Assembly (NCBI RefSeq): GCF_001659605.2
Contig: NC_035176.2
Span: 27,770,716-27,834,715, forward strand
Reading direction: 5' to 3'
DNA length: 64,000 nucleotides
Source of the DNA: Manihot esculenta
Taxonomy: Eukaryota; Streptophyta; Magnoliopsida; Malpighiales; Euphorbiaceae
The translations under genes were made by a program, and so were the position numbers. Positions 44,742-56,759 of this stretch are shown here, piece by piece. Each line of letters opens with the position of its first letter. Within the stretch, counting starts at the first letter, position 1. Under the pieces are notes generated by a model. It saw nothing but the letters and a program-made list of their open reading frames with translations, did no database searches and was not told the DNA's origin.

Positions 44742-47700
44742 TGTAACGACCCGAAAATCGGACCTCTACTGGCGCTAGGATCCAGGTCGGCTTAAGGCCG
44801 CCGGGACCCGTAGCAAGCCTGACATGCAACCTGTAAACCTGTTTAATCCCATACATGATCAACAACATACATAAAAATTAAAACTTTTCCTTACATCCAT
44901 ACACCAAACTCAACCTGTGCATGCACTAAATATAATCATAATCATATCCATGACCCCTCTGTGGGATCTCATCAATGCCCCAATGGGCGATAAAATATAT
45001 GTTGAGTTGGTTGACATAAACATCTAAGATCATGTATTAAAAGGGACACCTTACACATAGAGTCAAGCACAATCTCTAATCCTCAATATCATTGTTACAT
45101 GACATGACTACATAAGACATTACATTACAATTTCATCATGTCCACACGCTATCTATTACAAACACATGACTTCATTACTCTTGCAGACCTCCTGGTCTAC
45201 CCTGTACCTGCAAACCTGGGGTTAAGGGGAAAAGGGGTGAGCTACAAGAGCCCAGTGAGCAGAATAATAAAACATTTATATTAAAAGTTCATGGAATGCG
45301 TCACATCACAACTAATCATATCAAGGATGAACTTGTCACCATTTAGCCCTCTACATATTCCAATCATGCCAGGGGCGTAGTGCAGGCCACACTTGGTCTT
45401 TCCCTTCTACATAACATAACATACATAACCAATGGTGCCGGGGGCGTAGTGCAGGCCACATCCGGTCTTTCTCTTACATAGTGCCAGGGGCGTAGTGCAG
45501 GCCACACTTGGACTTCCATATCATATCATCACGTCATAACATATGAGGGCTAATGGATCATTCAACATTCATCCACATCAACAACATATTATGCAATGCA
45601 ACATATTCGTGTAACTAGTGCAGTCAACCTATTACATATAAACATGATGCATGAACATGCTTTAAGCATTTGATTTCGTAAAATAAAAGATTTAGTTTAG
45701 TTCTACTCACCTCTGGCTAGCTCTGACACTGACTGAAGCAGTTGACTCACTGCTGAGGTCCTCGGTTCCTCAGGTCCAAACCTACACAGGTGGACTCAAA
45801 TGAGGGACCAAACAACTAGAACATAACTCTAAAAATATCCCCCAAAAACCCTCTAAAACTCCTCAAAACATCCATGCAAAAACATGCAAAGGAAGGCTGG
45901 ACAGGGCAGGTTCGGCGGTCGAAAGTCCCTCCAGAGCCGAAAGTCAGGCAGGTTCGGCGGCACCTTCAGCGGTCGAAACTCCCAGACAGAGACGAAACTC
46001 ATGCATGTTCGGCGGCACTTTCGGCGGCCGAAACTCCCAGACAGAGACAAAAGTCCTCTTTCGGGGGCAGGTTTCGGCAGTCGAAAGGCTTGCCTCCCAG
46101 GCAGGTTCGGCGGCCGAAAGTCCTTCGGCTGCCGAACTTGGTGTAACGACCCGAAAATCGAACCGCTACCGGCGCTAGGATCCGGGACGACTTAAGGCCG
46201 CCGGGACCCGTAGCAAGCCTGACATGCTACCTGTAAACCTATTTAATCCCATACATGATCAAGAACATACATAAAAATTTAAAACTTCTCTTTCATGCAT
46301 TCTATCATACGCCAAACTCAACCTGTGCATGCACTGAACATATACATAATCATAAACTTGACCCCTCTGTGGGATCTCATCAATGCCCCCAAAGGGTGGC
46401 AATACATGAGTTGAGTTGGCTAAACATAGACATCAATAAACATTAAGATCATGTTTCAAAAGGGATTACATTATACTATGGTCAAGCACACTTCTAACCT
46501 CAACATCGTTACATTACATATCTATACATCATTATACAATTTGTCATGTCCACATTCTAACTATTACATACACAAGACTTCTTTACTCTTGCTGACCTCC
46601 TGGTCTACCCTGTACCTGCAAACCTGGGGGTTAAGGGAGAGGGGTGAGCTACAAGAGCCCAGTGAGCAGAATAATAAAACATTTAAAACACATGGTAACA
46701 TGAAATGCATCACATCACAGCTAATCACATCAAGGATGAATTTGTCACCAATAGTCCCTTACATGGTCCAACTGTGCCAGGGGCGTAGAATGGGCCTCAC
46801 TGGTCTTTCTCTTACATAACATAACATAACATGGACCAACTGTGCCAGGGGCGTAGAATGGGCCTCACTGGTCTTTCTCTTACATGGTGCCAGGGGCGTA
46901 GAATGGACCTCACTGGTCTTCCGTACCGTATCATCATCATCATAACATATGGGGACTAAAGGATCATTCAACATTCATCCACATCATCAATATAATATGC
47001 AATGCAACATATTCGTGAGTCTAATGCAAACATCCTATTATATCTCATGGCATTCATGATGCGTGAATCATGCTAAAACTGATTTATTTATTTAAAGCAT
47101 AAAAGTCATTCCACTCACCTCTGGCTGAAGCTCTACTGACTCAGAAGCAGCTGAACTCACTGCTGGGGTCCTCGGTTCCTCGGGTCCGAACCTACACAGG
47201 TGGACTCAAATGAGGGACCAAACAACTAGAACATTATTTTGAAAACATCCCCCAAAAACCCCCTAAAACACCTCAAAACAATCATGCAAAAACATGCAAA
47301 GGAAGGCAGAACAGGGCAGGTTCGGCGGCACCTTCGGCGGCCGAAAGTCCCAGACAGAGACGAAAGTCTCTTTTCGGGGGCAACTTCGGCAGCCGAAAGG
47401 CCTGCCTCCCCAGCCATGTTCGGCGGCCGAAAGTTCCTTCGGCTGCCGAACCTGGTTTCTGCCAAAGGGCAGAAACTTGGCTCTTTTAAGCACCTTTGCC
47501 CCCAAAACTTCCAATCATGCATTTAGCTCAACCAAAACATGCAAATATACATACATTGGCTCCTAGGGGCTTCAAACTAACTTAAACCCCAACTACAACA
47601 CACAACAACAATACAAATCCAACATACATTGCTCAAAACATAACATTAACTCAAAAACCTAACTATGAGCTAAACATGCATTCTACCCCATAGATCTTGC

Positions 47701-49188
47701 ATAAAACTTACTTTAAACATGAAATGAGTTTAAGATCGGCTCTTACCTCTTGAAGATCGAGAGAGAGACGTCCTAAACTCGGAGATGGGAGATTTTGAGT
47801 TCTTGAACCTCAAAGCTCCAAAACTTGCTTTAAACTCGAAAATCTTCAAAACCACGTAAAAACTTGTGAAAATCAAGAGAGATTGGAAGGAAGGAACTCA
47901 AGGATGGTGAGGAATGGCGGAAGGACTCACCTTGGCCGAAAATGGGGAAAAGCTCGCCCGTTTTCGGCTAAGGGACCCTTTTATAGTGGCTGGCCAGGCC
48001 ACGTTCGAGGGCCGAAAGTGCCTCCGCATGCATGCCATGTTCGGCGGCCGAACTTGAGGTTCGGCGGCCGAACCTGGACTTCCCTCACTTATGCCTTCGG
48101 GGGCCTAAGGCACACCCGAAACGCATGCATGTTCGGCGGCCGAACTTCGAGTTTCGGCGGCCGAACCTGAGTTTTTCCTTAAGGTTGTTTTCATTCAAAA
48201 ACTCATTTCCTCTTTACTTAAAATCATCAAAAACATTAAAACATTTCATGAAAACATGGTTTTACCCTTCTAGGGGTCTCCGACATCCGAGATTCCACCG
48301 GACGGTAGGAATTCCGATACCGGAGTCTAGCCGGGTATTACACTTGGTTTCTGCCAAAGGGCAGAAACTTGGTTCCTCATGCATATTTTCCTCTCAAAAC
48401 CATCCAAACATGCATTTCTCCTAATCTACAACATACATACTCAAGCATGCAAGTTCCTAGGGGCATCAAACTACCTTAAACCCCATCTACAACACATCAA
48501 GCATCCACATTGCTCATAAACACATATAAAACCCATAAACCTAACCATGAGCTAAACATGCATTCTACCCATAGATCTACTTAAAACTTACTTAAAACAT
48601 GCCATAAGCTCAAGATCGGTCCTTACCTCTTAGAGATCGAGAGAAGAACGACCCTAGCTCGGAAAATGGGAGAGAGAGAGTTCCTTGAAACTTGCTCAAA
48701 AGCTCAAAACCTTCAAAACAAAGTTGCAAACTCATAAAAATTATGAAGAATGGAAGGAAGAAACTCAAGATCGGTGAGGGACGGCGGAGAGCTCACCTTG
48801 GCCGACAATGGGGAGAAAAGCTCGCCCGTTTTCGGCTAAGGGACCCTTTTATAGTGGCTGGCCAGGCCACGTTCGGGGGCCGAACGTGCCTCCGCATGCA
48901 TGCCATGTTCGGCGGCCGAACCTGGACTTCCCTCACTTATGCCTTCGGGGGCCTAAGGCACACCCAAAATGCATGCATGTTCGGCGGCCGAACCTGAGGT
49001 TCGGCGGCCGAACCTGGTTTTCCTCCAAGGTTGTTTTCATGCAAAAACTCATTTCCTTTTTACTTAAAATCATGAAATACATTAAAACATTTTAAGAAAA
49101 CATGTTTCTACCCTACTAGAGGCTTCCGACATTCGAGATTCTACCGGACGGTAGGAATTCCGATACCGGAGTCTAGCCGGGTATTACA
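44742..49188 (-). repeat. M 5' LTR, split by solo LTR S
   Basis: The LTR parts are 44742-46141 and 48348-49188, about 2.24 kb together. They match the M 3' LTR closely, with about 9 differences in the first 525 bp and a few length changes in the palindrome blocks. The TATA box is at 48847-48853. S is inserted next to CTTGG (46137-46141, repeated at 48343-48347). Confidence 0.93.
46142..48342 (-). mobile_element. Tekay-family solo LTR (S) inside the M 5' LTR
   Basis: This 2201-bp unit starts TGTAACGACC and ends GTATTACA, with a perfect duplication CTTGG at 46137-46141 and 48343-48347. It is in minus orientation with TATA at 47979-47985. Its three-copy minisatellite (GGGGCGTAGAATGGRCCTCA) at about 46779-46915 differs from that of M. 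It inserted after M and lost its interior by LTR recombination. Confidence 0.94.
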
Positions 49189-50090
49189 GAAACCCTCCTC
49201 CAGAGCCGAAAGTCCAAACTTTCGGGGGCAAGCTTCAGCAGCCGAAACCACCTCCTTGCATGTTTGGCGGCCGAACCCTCTTTCGGTGGCCGAAACTGGA
49301 TTCTCCAGTAAGGCAGAAACGTGTTCTGCTTGATGCAAACCAACCCAAACGCCACTCAAACATGCAACCAACAACTTCACAACCTGCATATACTCAAGTA
49401 TAGGCATAAAGGGGTCCAAAACTAACTTAAAACCCCAACAAACAACACAACTAAACACATAAGCATGCTTTGACCACAAATCAACCAAAACCTCAACTTA
49501 CTCTCAACATGCATCTCTACCTATAAACCTCCATAAAACCTTCATAAAACAGGAAAAGAAGTTCAGGATATTCACTTACCTCTTACAAACAAGAAGATAA
49601 CCGATTCCAACATGGAGATATGGAGAAACTCTCCCTCAAAGTCTCCAACTTCAAAACTTTTGGTTAATTTGCTCAAAAGCTTCAAAACAACATAAACCTC
49701 ATCAAAACTTTGTAAGATTTGAAGAAAACATGAAAATCACCCAAGGAAGATCATGGTCTCACCTTTGGCTGTGAATGGAAAGAAAATCTTATCCATTCAC
49801 CGACCTAGGGCCTTTTATAGGTGGCTGGCCAGACCACATTCGGCGGCCTAACGTGAAACCAAAACTCATGCATGTTTGGCGGCCGAACTTCACCTTCGGC
49901 GGCCGAACCTTGCATTTCTTCCTTGGCTCTTTTCTTTCAAACACTCATTTCCTTTTGTACTTAAAACATTAAAACATACTAAAATCCTTTACAAAACCAT
50001 AAATCTTACCCTTCTAGAGGATTCCGACATCAGAGAGTCCACCGTAAAGTAGAATTTCGATGCCGGACTCTAGCCGGGTATTACACTCAT

Positions 50091-50559
50091 TTCACCGGAG
50101 ATCGCAGGATTACTAACCTAATTAGCTAACAATGTCCATTATCGAGCAATCGACCACATTATCACCGGATTTTCAGGAAACACTATATTTATCTATATCC
50201 TCTCACAATATAAAAGGAGAACGATCCCATAGGCAAAAGTACAATATCTATAATACTGAAGCTCTAAGTCATTCGTTATATTCTCTTCTTCAAGCTACTA
50301 TCAAAGTGGCTGCCGTGGGTACCCACCGCCGCCTCACGTTTTCTCCCTTGCAGGTTATGGCCAGTCATAGCACAGCTCCATTCTGGCCATGTCATCAGTT
50401 TATTTTCAATAACATCATTTAGTTTCGCTGTCAAGAGGAAGATCCATTAAAACCTCTTTTGGATCATGCCCATTTCCTTATCATTTTTTCCTCACTCGAA
50501 CTGGCTGGAAGCCCTACAACTGCTGACAATAATGCTACCAATGAGGGATCATCGTTTCT
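50091..50559 (+). other. TAT-2 LTR end and leader
   Basis: After the O insertion the TAT-2 5' LTR continues. At about 50298 the sequence TGGCTGCCGTGGGT resembles a Tat primer site, although imperfectly, suggesting the LTR ends just before it. The leader to gag follows. No gene is seen. Confidence 0.4.
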
Positions 50560-51830
50560 TCTATCCCGGATAACCAAGAGGACACGTCTCCAGCAATCAA
50601 TGAAGCATACCTTAATGATTTGAAAAACAAACAGATATTCCAGTATATCCAAAGGTTGCAGGCTATTCTCGGGTGGCATAAGGCCCGAAAAGAGGCGTCT
50701 AATATGAATCTCAGAAGAAGAGAGAAAGCCTCCATAGGTAGCCCAAGGGCCCAGACGGAAGCGACCAAAGTGCAGTATAAAGGTAAGATTGAATCTGAAG
50801 ATGAAATGGATGAGGCTCCGAAAGGAGTGGATTAGAAGTTGGTATGGGTCGTACAAAGATATCAAAGAGAACATGAAGAGGGTTTTAGTTTAGATGGGGT
50901 TTTACCTCTTTCGAAAGAAATTCTGGAAGAAACCTTTCCCGCTAAGTTCAAATTGCTCAATTTGGATAAGTATAACGAGACGACGGACCCCCAAAGCCAT
51001 CTAGCTATTTTTAGGACGACCATGCAGCTTTAAAATGTAAATAATTTTGTATTATGCCGAGTATTCCCATCAACAGTCACAGATTTGGGTCAAAAATTTA
51101 ATCAACCGTAAGCCCAAGTTTAATCCAAAACTTTACACAGTTTGCTACGATATTCAAATCCATATTTAACACTTACATACCTTCAAAAAGGCTTTCCTCG
51201 GACCTGTGAAAGATCCACCAGGAAGATGACAAGTCTTTAAGGAGTTTTATTTGTCATTTCAATGTTGAAGCCATATAAGTGGAAGAGTTGATCATAAGAT
51301 AGTATGTGAGGCATTAAAGAAAGGGAACCGTAACGTTAAGTTCATGGATTCCTTGATTAAAAATCCAACAACAACATACCAACAGCTGATAGATAAAGCC
51401 CAGAAGTATATCAAGTTACATGATAAGATCCAAATACTAAAAGAAGACAAAAAGGCAAGTCAAAAGTCTGAGAGACTAGCCTATGAAAGGGATCTCAGGA
51501 GCTATCCCATCTCACGAAAGAATGATGAACAAAGTAAGTATAAGAATTACACTCTGCTAAATGACTCACGAGCTCGAATCTTGATGTGGATCAAGAAGAA
51601 TGATAAAGAAGGTGGCTGCCCAAGCTTAATCCCGAGAAGGTAGACGAATGAGACAAGACCAAATATTGTCGTTTCCATGAATCATGGCCACACAATGGAA
51701 GAATGCCAAAAAAGATCGAGAGGCTCATAAGGGATGGCATCCTCCGAAAATTCACAAGAAAAGGAAAAGAAAGGCAAAAATTTGAGCCTAAGAAAATAAC
51801 CCCTAAGACGATTTTTTAGAAGGAACTAGT
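50560..51830 (+). pseudogene. TAT-2 gag remnant
   Basis: Broken frames carry Tat gag features. An N-terminal part lies at about 50590-50835 (INEAYLNDLKNKQIF). Next is LPLSKEILEETFPAKFKLLN with DKYNETTDPQSHL at about 50905-51005, then YQQLIDKAQKYIK near 51380-51420 and a degraded finger KYCRFHES near 51660-51690, followed by IERLIRDGILRKF. Stops and frameshifts separate these pieces. Similarity to Tat gag is from remembered family pattern. Confidence 0.7.
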
Positions 51831-52054
51831 GGAAATCATGTATGTAATAACAAAAGGGCCCGATGAGGTATAGACAAGAAAGGTGGAAAACTTTACAAGT
51901 CTGGGAAAAATATTCGTCCATAAGGGTCATCTGCCAGAAGTATCTATTCTGGTATTGTTCACGTTTTGACAAACAATTTAGTTTTATCTTCGTATATAAA
52001 TGAAGGAATTTCTTTTGATAATAAAGTTAAAGTATGTTTACATGATTTGTCCTT

Positions 52055-52480
52055 AGGTCACAAGGCAGTTTCCGCCAGACCACTCGAGTATCGATCATAA
52101 GAATCAAGGCCATAAGGCTAGGTCACAAGGCGGTTTTCACCAGACTACTCGAGTGTCGGTCCCAAGAATCAAGGCCATAAGGCAATTTTAGCCAAGCTAA
52201 GTCACAAGATGGGTTCTGCTAAACCACTCGGGCGTTGGTCTCATGAATCAAGACCACAAGACAAACCTTCGCTAGGCCAGGTCACAAGGCAGTTCCCACC
52301 AAACCACTCGAGCATTGGTCTTATGAATCAAGGCCACAAGACAAATCTTCACCAGGCCAAGTAATAGGGTGATTCCCGCCAGACCACTCGAGTGTTGGTC
52401 CTATGAATCAAGGTCACAAGGAAAATCTTCGCCAGAACGCAAGGCAATTCCAGTCAGCCCCCCAGATGTTGGCCCCATGA
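52055..52480. repeat. TAT-2 tandem array of about 80 bp
   Basis: The landmark AGGTCACAAGG(C) recurs at about 52055, 52120, 52199, 52279, 52359 (degraded) and near 52434, mostly at 79-80 bp spacing. Units also share CCACTCGAG and ATGAATCAAGGCCA. Copies are diverged. Its place between gag-pol and the antisense gene matches the 76-bp array of TAT-1, though the sequences are unrelated. Confidence 0.85.
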
Positions 52481-52989
52481 GTCAAGATCCTTTTTTTCCA
52501 GGCCACAACGACACGACGCGCATCTGTCGTACCCTACATTCAGGGCATTAGTGCTTTTTTGAAAGTTCTCTAAGTTTCAGTGGCTAGACGGGTGATAGCT
52601 CCCTAAGCAAAACTCTGTACACTAAAAAAATATTGTATGTAGGAAATGTAAAAAACACCCAAATCATAATAAAGGCAACATTCCTATTAAAAGATACAAT
52701 TACAAAGGGCAGTATCATCAGCCTCTTCCGCCCAAGTTTCTGTTACATTGAAATCTTTGGTGATTATTACAGGAAAAACTCAGTCAAAGGGTACAGCTTC
52801 ATCACGCTCATCCCCAAGGGGGGTATCTTCAGCATGCTCACCTCAGCCCTCTTTCTCTTCCTTGGGGAGCATGTCATCTATCTAGGAGAAATACTTAGAA
52901 GGAAAATGCTTCATCAGCTCCTTCTTCACGGAATCTTAGCCTTGAATAAACATCTCCCCGCCCTGGATCACCGTCTCCTGGAGTTTCGC

Positions 52990-53208
52990 CTAGAGCTCTA
53001 TTACCCTGGTTGAAGCAACACTGGCCTCCTCAGCCTGAGCTCGGGCCTCCTCAGCCTGAGCTCGAGCCTCCTCAGCTTGAGCCTGTAGCTCCAAAACTTG
53101 GCATTGTAGCAAGGCCACCTGGTCCTCAGCAGATTTAGCTCGATTCTCAATACTCAAGTTAGAAGCAAGGGCCGTGTCAAGATCAGACTGGAGTTTGTCC
53201 ATCGACTC
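52990..53208 (-). pseudogene. TAT-2 antisense gene, coiled-coil exon
   Basis: The minus-strand frame encodes a coiled coil (ESMDKLQSDLDTALASN, then AEDQVALLQCQVLELQ) with three near-identical 21-bp units giving repeated AQAEEAR at about 53020-53085. It continues in broken form toward 52700. It is cut at 53209 by a Copia-like LTR; the rest of the gene lies beyond 55237. It corresponds to exon 3 of the TAT-1 antisense gene. Confidence 0.65.
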
Positions 53209-55237
53209 TATTAGGAAACCCAGAGATTTACTGCAACCCAAACACGCAGCGAAAAAATTAAAATCTCTGTTTTTTTTTTCAGGATCTGTGTGCTTCGTTT
53301 ATTTTGAAGAGAAGGATACGAGACTAACCTATTAGACTCGACGAGAAGATATTATTGCAGACTGATGATGCTGCTTTTTCAACGAACACCCTCTATGGTA
53401 TCCACACGAACGTCTTTTATACTACTAGAGTGCTAGCTCTCTCAAGATGGATAAACTATGTGCTCCCGATCTGCCACTCAAAACGAATTCTCAAAAATGT
53501 TACTTCCACTTCGCAGAAGTGGTTTTTATTCGTTTTTAGTATCTTGGTATCCCACAACTTTTTTCGTGAAAGAGTTGTGTTCATAACCAACTATCACAAT
53601 CTCGTAGATACTCAAATATCTTATGTGATAGAGTCATTTATCTGTAACAGTTACAGATAGACTGCAGATCCTTTTAAATATTATTATCTTATAATAATAA
53701 ATAATTAATATTAATAATAATAACAACACTTTATTATGATTAATTATATTAATGGGTTTTGGGCTTTTAGCCCATTAATATAACATAGCACATCAACAAG
53801 GTTCTTTTGTGAATGACCCAATAGGCTCACATTAATTGGCAATAGGCCTAATCTTATAAGGCCCATAAATCATAAGCGGCCTCTAGCAAGACATTATGAC
53901 TACCCAATTAATATGAGGATCGATAGTCCGATAAAGCCTAATAAATAAAACATGTATTAATCCCTTTGTCACACGATATCTAGTTTGAACATAAGTTATG
54001 GTCAATGTCAAACTTATAATGTTCAAACTTATGATTTCTCGATCTCTAAGCAGACTGATAAATTCAAATGATATTGATCACACTATCAATTCATTTGAGC
54101 ACGGCCATGCATTTCTCAGTCTCACTTATTGATGGGCCCAGAAGATATCTCTCTCAAAGAGAGAGATAAATTCTATCTTGATTGTTCAATATCCTCTACA
54201 TAATTTCTGTTATACTCAATCATAACTTTTATGATTGTCCGATTAAAGACAGTGTTTAGCTATGTCAAAACATAACAGTCCTTATATTGGAAATTATGAT
54301 AATCTCAAGTTAAAAGATTAAGACATAACTACTTTGAGATTCACTTATGACAATAACCCATGTAGTGATCTCAGTGCGAGTCCATCCAATACTTTGTTCT
54401 CTAACAAGTATCTATGATTATTGAATTATATCAACATATACATAATCATCTCATGATTATCAATCAATAACCATATTAGTTATATTTTATTATTATCAAC
54501 ATAATAATAAGTAACTAGGGATGTTAATCATTATTATGTAACATTGTAACAGCCCGGCCCCGTACGACCGGCCCTGTTACCGCTCACAGCCCGTGACCTT
54601 CCTCTGGGCCCAGCCACTGTGAGCAGCTCTTAACATCCCTTCACCCTCACGGGTTCCAGGCAGGATTTGTCCCCTTGGGTTCACGCTACGCGTCCTTCCC
54701 CAAGTGGATTTGGCCCAAATTTCCTTTTTGGAAATTAGGTCGCCCGGACGTGATCCCCGGCCCCGTGAACAGCTCTTAATATCCCTTCACCCTCACGGGT
54801 TCCAGGCAGGATTTGTCCCCTTGGGTTCACGCTACGCGTCCTTCCCCAAGTGGATTTGGCCCAAATTTCCTTTTTGGAAATTAGGTCGCCTCCCCCACTA
54901 CTCGAACCCTTGACCTCCCACTTTAAGGGAATAGCCCTTAAAGTGGGAGGTCAAGGGTTCGAGTAGTGGGGGAGGCGACCTAATTTCCAAAAAGGAAATT
55001 TGGGCCAAATCCACTTGGGGAAGGACGCGTAGCGTGAACCCAAGGGGACAAATCCTGCCTGGAACCCGTGAGGGTGAAGGGATGTTAAGAGCTGTTCACG
55101 GGCCAGTGCCGGGGATCACGTCTGAGCTGTTACAAACATGCAAACAAATAATAATGATAGTAAAAACCTCTTTTATTAATAACCAAAATGACATACAAAA
55201 AGATCCAAGATAATGGCCTAGGGCAAATACACTAACA
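53209..55237 (-). mobile_element. Copia-like solo LTR holding a foldback element
   Basis: Read on the minus strand, the segment starts TGTTAGTG at 55237 and ends near CCTAATA at 53209. It is AT-rich and lies between two pieces of the TAT-2 antisense gene. Excluding the foldback at 54545-55134 it is about 1.43 kb. No coding sequence is present and no convincing target duplication was found (GACTC on the left, ATAGG on the right). The Copia label rests on general resemblance of the ends and of the CGCTGCGTGTTTGGG segment to plant Copia LTRs. Confidence 0.5.
54545..55134. mobile_element. 590-bp foldback (inverted-repeat) element
   Basis: The ends are TGTAACAGC and GCTGTTACA, flanked by a perfect 5-bp duplication AACAT (54540-54544, 55135-55139). 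Around a 5-base loop at 54930-54934 the two arms are complementary, essentially without mismatch for about 150 bp and with small differences to about 180 bp. The left side also holds a direct duplication of about 120 bp (54625 and 54771). TG...CA ends and 5-bp duplications fit LTR-type integration, so this may be a rearranged TRIM-like LTR rather than a classic foldback transposon. The RNA would form a very long hairpin. Confidence 0.85.
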
Positions 55238-56742
55238 ATAGGGTCTACTTCATCTTACCTTCAACCTCGGTGACTCGGCCCTTCAAGTTTGAGCATTCCT
55301 CGGCCAGAAGCTCCCTATGCGTCTCATTTGCGCCAAAATTTCATCTTAAGGCTCTAAAATGCTCCTTAACCACAAAGGCGCAAAAGGCACTCTCCAACGC
55401 ATAATGAATAGTACTAACAAACAACTCATCCATCTCACTCTCGTTCAAGTGACGGCAGTCTATGGGTCTCAAAGCACTCTTGATAAGTAGGAGGCCTAAA
55501 GAAGGATCCTCAAGGAGAGAAGGTGTCTTATTTAGCACCAAGGCCAAACGCTGGATACCTGTAGGTCAGGAAGACTCGACCCCAGTATTCACAGGGGTAG
55601 AAGAAGAACAACATCAGTAGGAGGCATAGGGGCTGAGGCAAAAGTAGAGGCACTAGAAAGCAAAGACTCAGGTTGTGAAGGCAACAATTCCTCGGCCAAA
55701 GGTTGGGAAGAAAGATGGGGAACTACAATCACGTCCTTCGAAGGGCGAACACGCTTAGCAGGAGGGTTGGTAGCCTCAGTAGTAACAGCTTTGCCCTTTC
55801 GAGCAACACATACCGCCTCGATGAATCTGCTTGATCCGGTTATATATGCAAAAAAGAGGAAAAGTAAGATAGTCAGTTTGGAGAATAAAAATAATGGAAA
55901 AAGAAGTATTCCGATCTTGAGGCAAGGGTGCGCCGAGCGGGTGAGTAACACAGGCCTAGCCTGCTGGCAAATGACTCTGCTAAGATAGAACAACATTCCT
56001 CACCGCCTGGGTAATGTCGATCTTTCATAAGTATTTAGCCAATGCCATAAGGGAGGCTAAAGTCTCGTCCTTCTCTCTCATCGGATGGACCCCATCTTTC
56101 TTTAGCTCTACTTAATAGTGCCAGCTAGCTTGAAGGCGCCCAAAACCCCCTGGAGTATGATGACAAAGACAAAAAACTTACTTTTCCATCGTTTTAAAGA
56201 AGAAGGCATTCAGTAAAAAATGTTAAATATTTTCGAATGCTAAAATATCAGAATTTCTCATTCTTACGAGTATCCAATTGATAAAACTGTGAGAAAAGTG
56301 CTACACTAGGTTCAATGTGATTATTAAAACACACAAATTGAAAAGCCACTAAGACCCTCCAACTGTTAGGATGGAGCTAAGCGATAGAAAGCTTGTAAAA
56401 TTGAAAGACCTCCATAAAGAAAGGGTCTAAAGGAAAACATTGACCCGCTTTCAATTGCTCCTCGAAGACTATGATAGTGTTACCAGTAAGAATCAAGTTG
56501 TTAGCATGAATACGGGGAGAATGAGTGAAAATCCGAAAAGAATTTTGAGGGATGTGATAGGTGTCATGCAAATGATCCACGTCACTGTTCGAAAATATGG
56601 ACAGAATATCACTAAGGGAGCCACCCTCGTTCTTGGAGGTTTCCCTCAATGGGACAATGGGGTCTGGCGCTCGAATGCGGCCGTCCGAAAAGAAATAATA
56701 AATAAAGGCCTCGCTAGAGGTAGAGAAAATATTTCTATCCAT
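55238..56742 (-). pseudogene. TAT-2 antisense gene, Transposase_28-like exon and middle part
   Basis: On the minus strand from about 56742 the frame shows AGQCFPLDPFFMEVFQFYKL. After a stop in place of a likely Gln near 56377 it continues L-H-P-N-S-W and later EKF-stop-YFS near 56230. This aligns with the PFFVEVFEYFGV, L-x-PNS and NFYYFSPRNG blocks of the TAT-1 antisense gene. Then come a Ser/Pro/Lys-rich part (55589-55840) and a segment at 55341-55547. The final KGRVTEVEGK at about 55250-55280 leads into the coiled coil beyond the Copia-like LTR. Several stops and frameshifts make it inactive. Confidence 0.65.
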
Positions 56743-56759
56743 AATTAAAGGGACGATGA

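Larger units (their letters stand above)
29970..49188 (-). mobile_element. Tekay/Del chromovirus element M, host of P and S
   Basis: The element is bounded by TGTAACGACC at 29970 and GTATTACA at 49188, with a perfect duplication GAAAC at 29965-29969 and 49189-49193. On the minus strand it runs 5' LTR (44742-49188, split by S), primer site, gag start, then after the P insertion RNase H-integrase-chromodomain, polypurine tract and 3' LTR (29970-32247). In the first 525 bp its two LTRs differ at about 9 positions, so it is recent. The part of gag-pol corresponding to about 37040-39899 of P is absent. Confidence 0.92.
28769..50085 (-). mobile_element. Tekay-family solo LTR (O), split by element M
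   Basis: The left arm 28769-29969 begins TGTAACGATCC and the right arm 49194-50085 ends GGGTATTACA. Together they make one Tekay-type LTR of about 2.1 kb in minus orientation. Flanks CTAAT (28764-28768) and CTCAT (50086-50090) match at 4 of 5 bases, consistent with an old duplication. The arms diverge more from the other copies than those do from each other. Palindromes are fewer and degraded, though a minus-strand TATAAAA survives at 49813-49819. No internal coding region of its own is seen. Confidence 0.85.

Noticed and set aside
54950..54970. tRNA-like B box (GGGTTCGAGTAG) in the foldback element as a tRNA or SINE
   Set aside because: No A box at the right spacing, no cloverleaf and no poly(A) or variable target duplication; the inverted-repeat structure explains the sequence.
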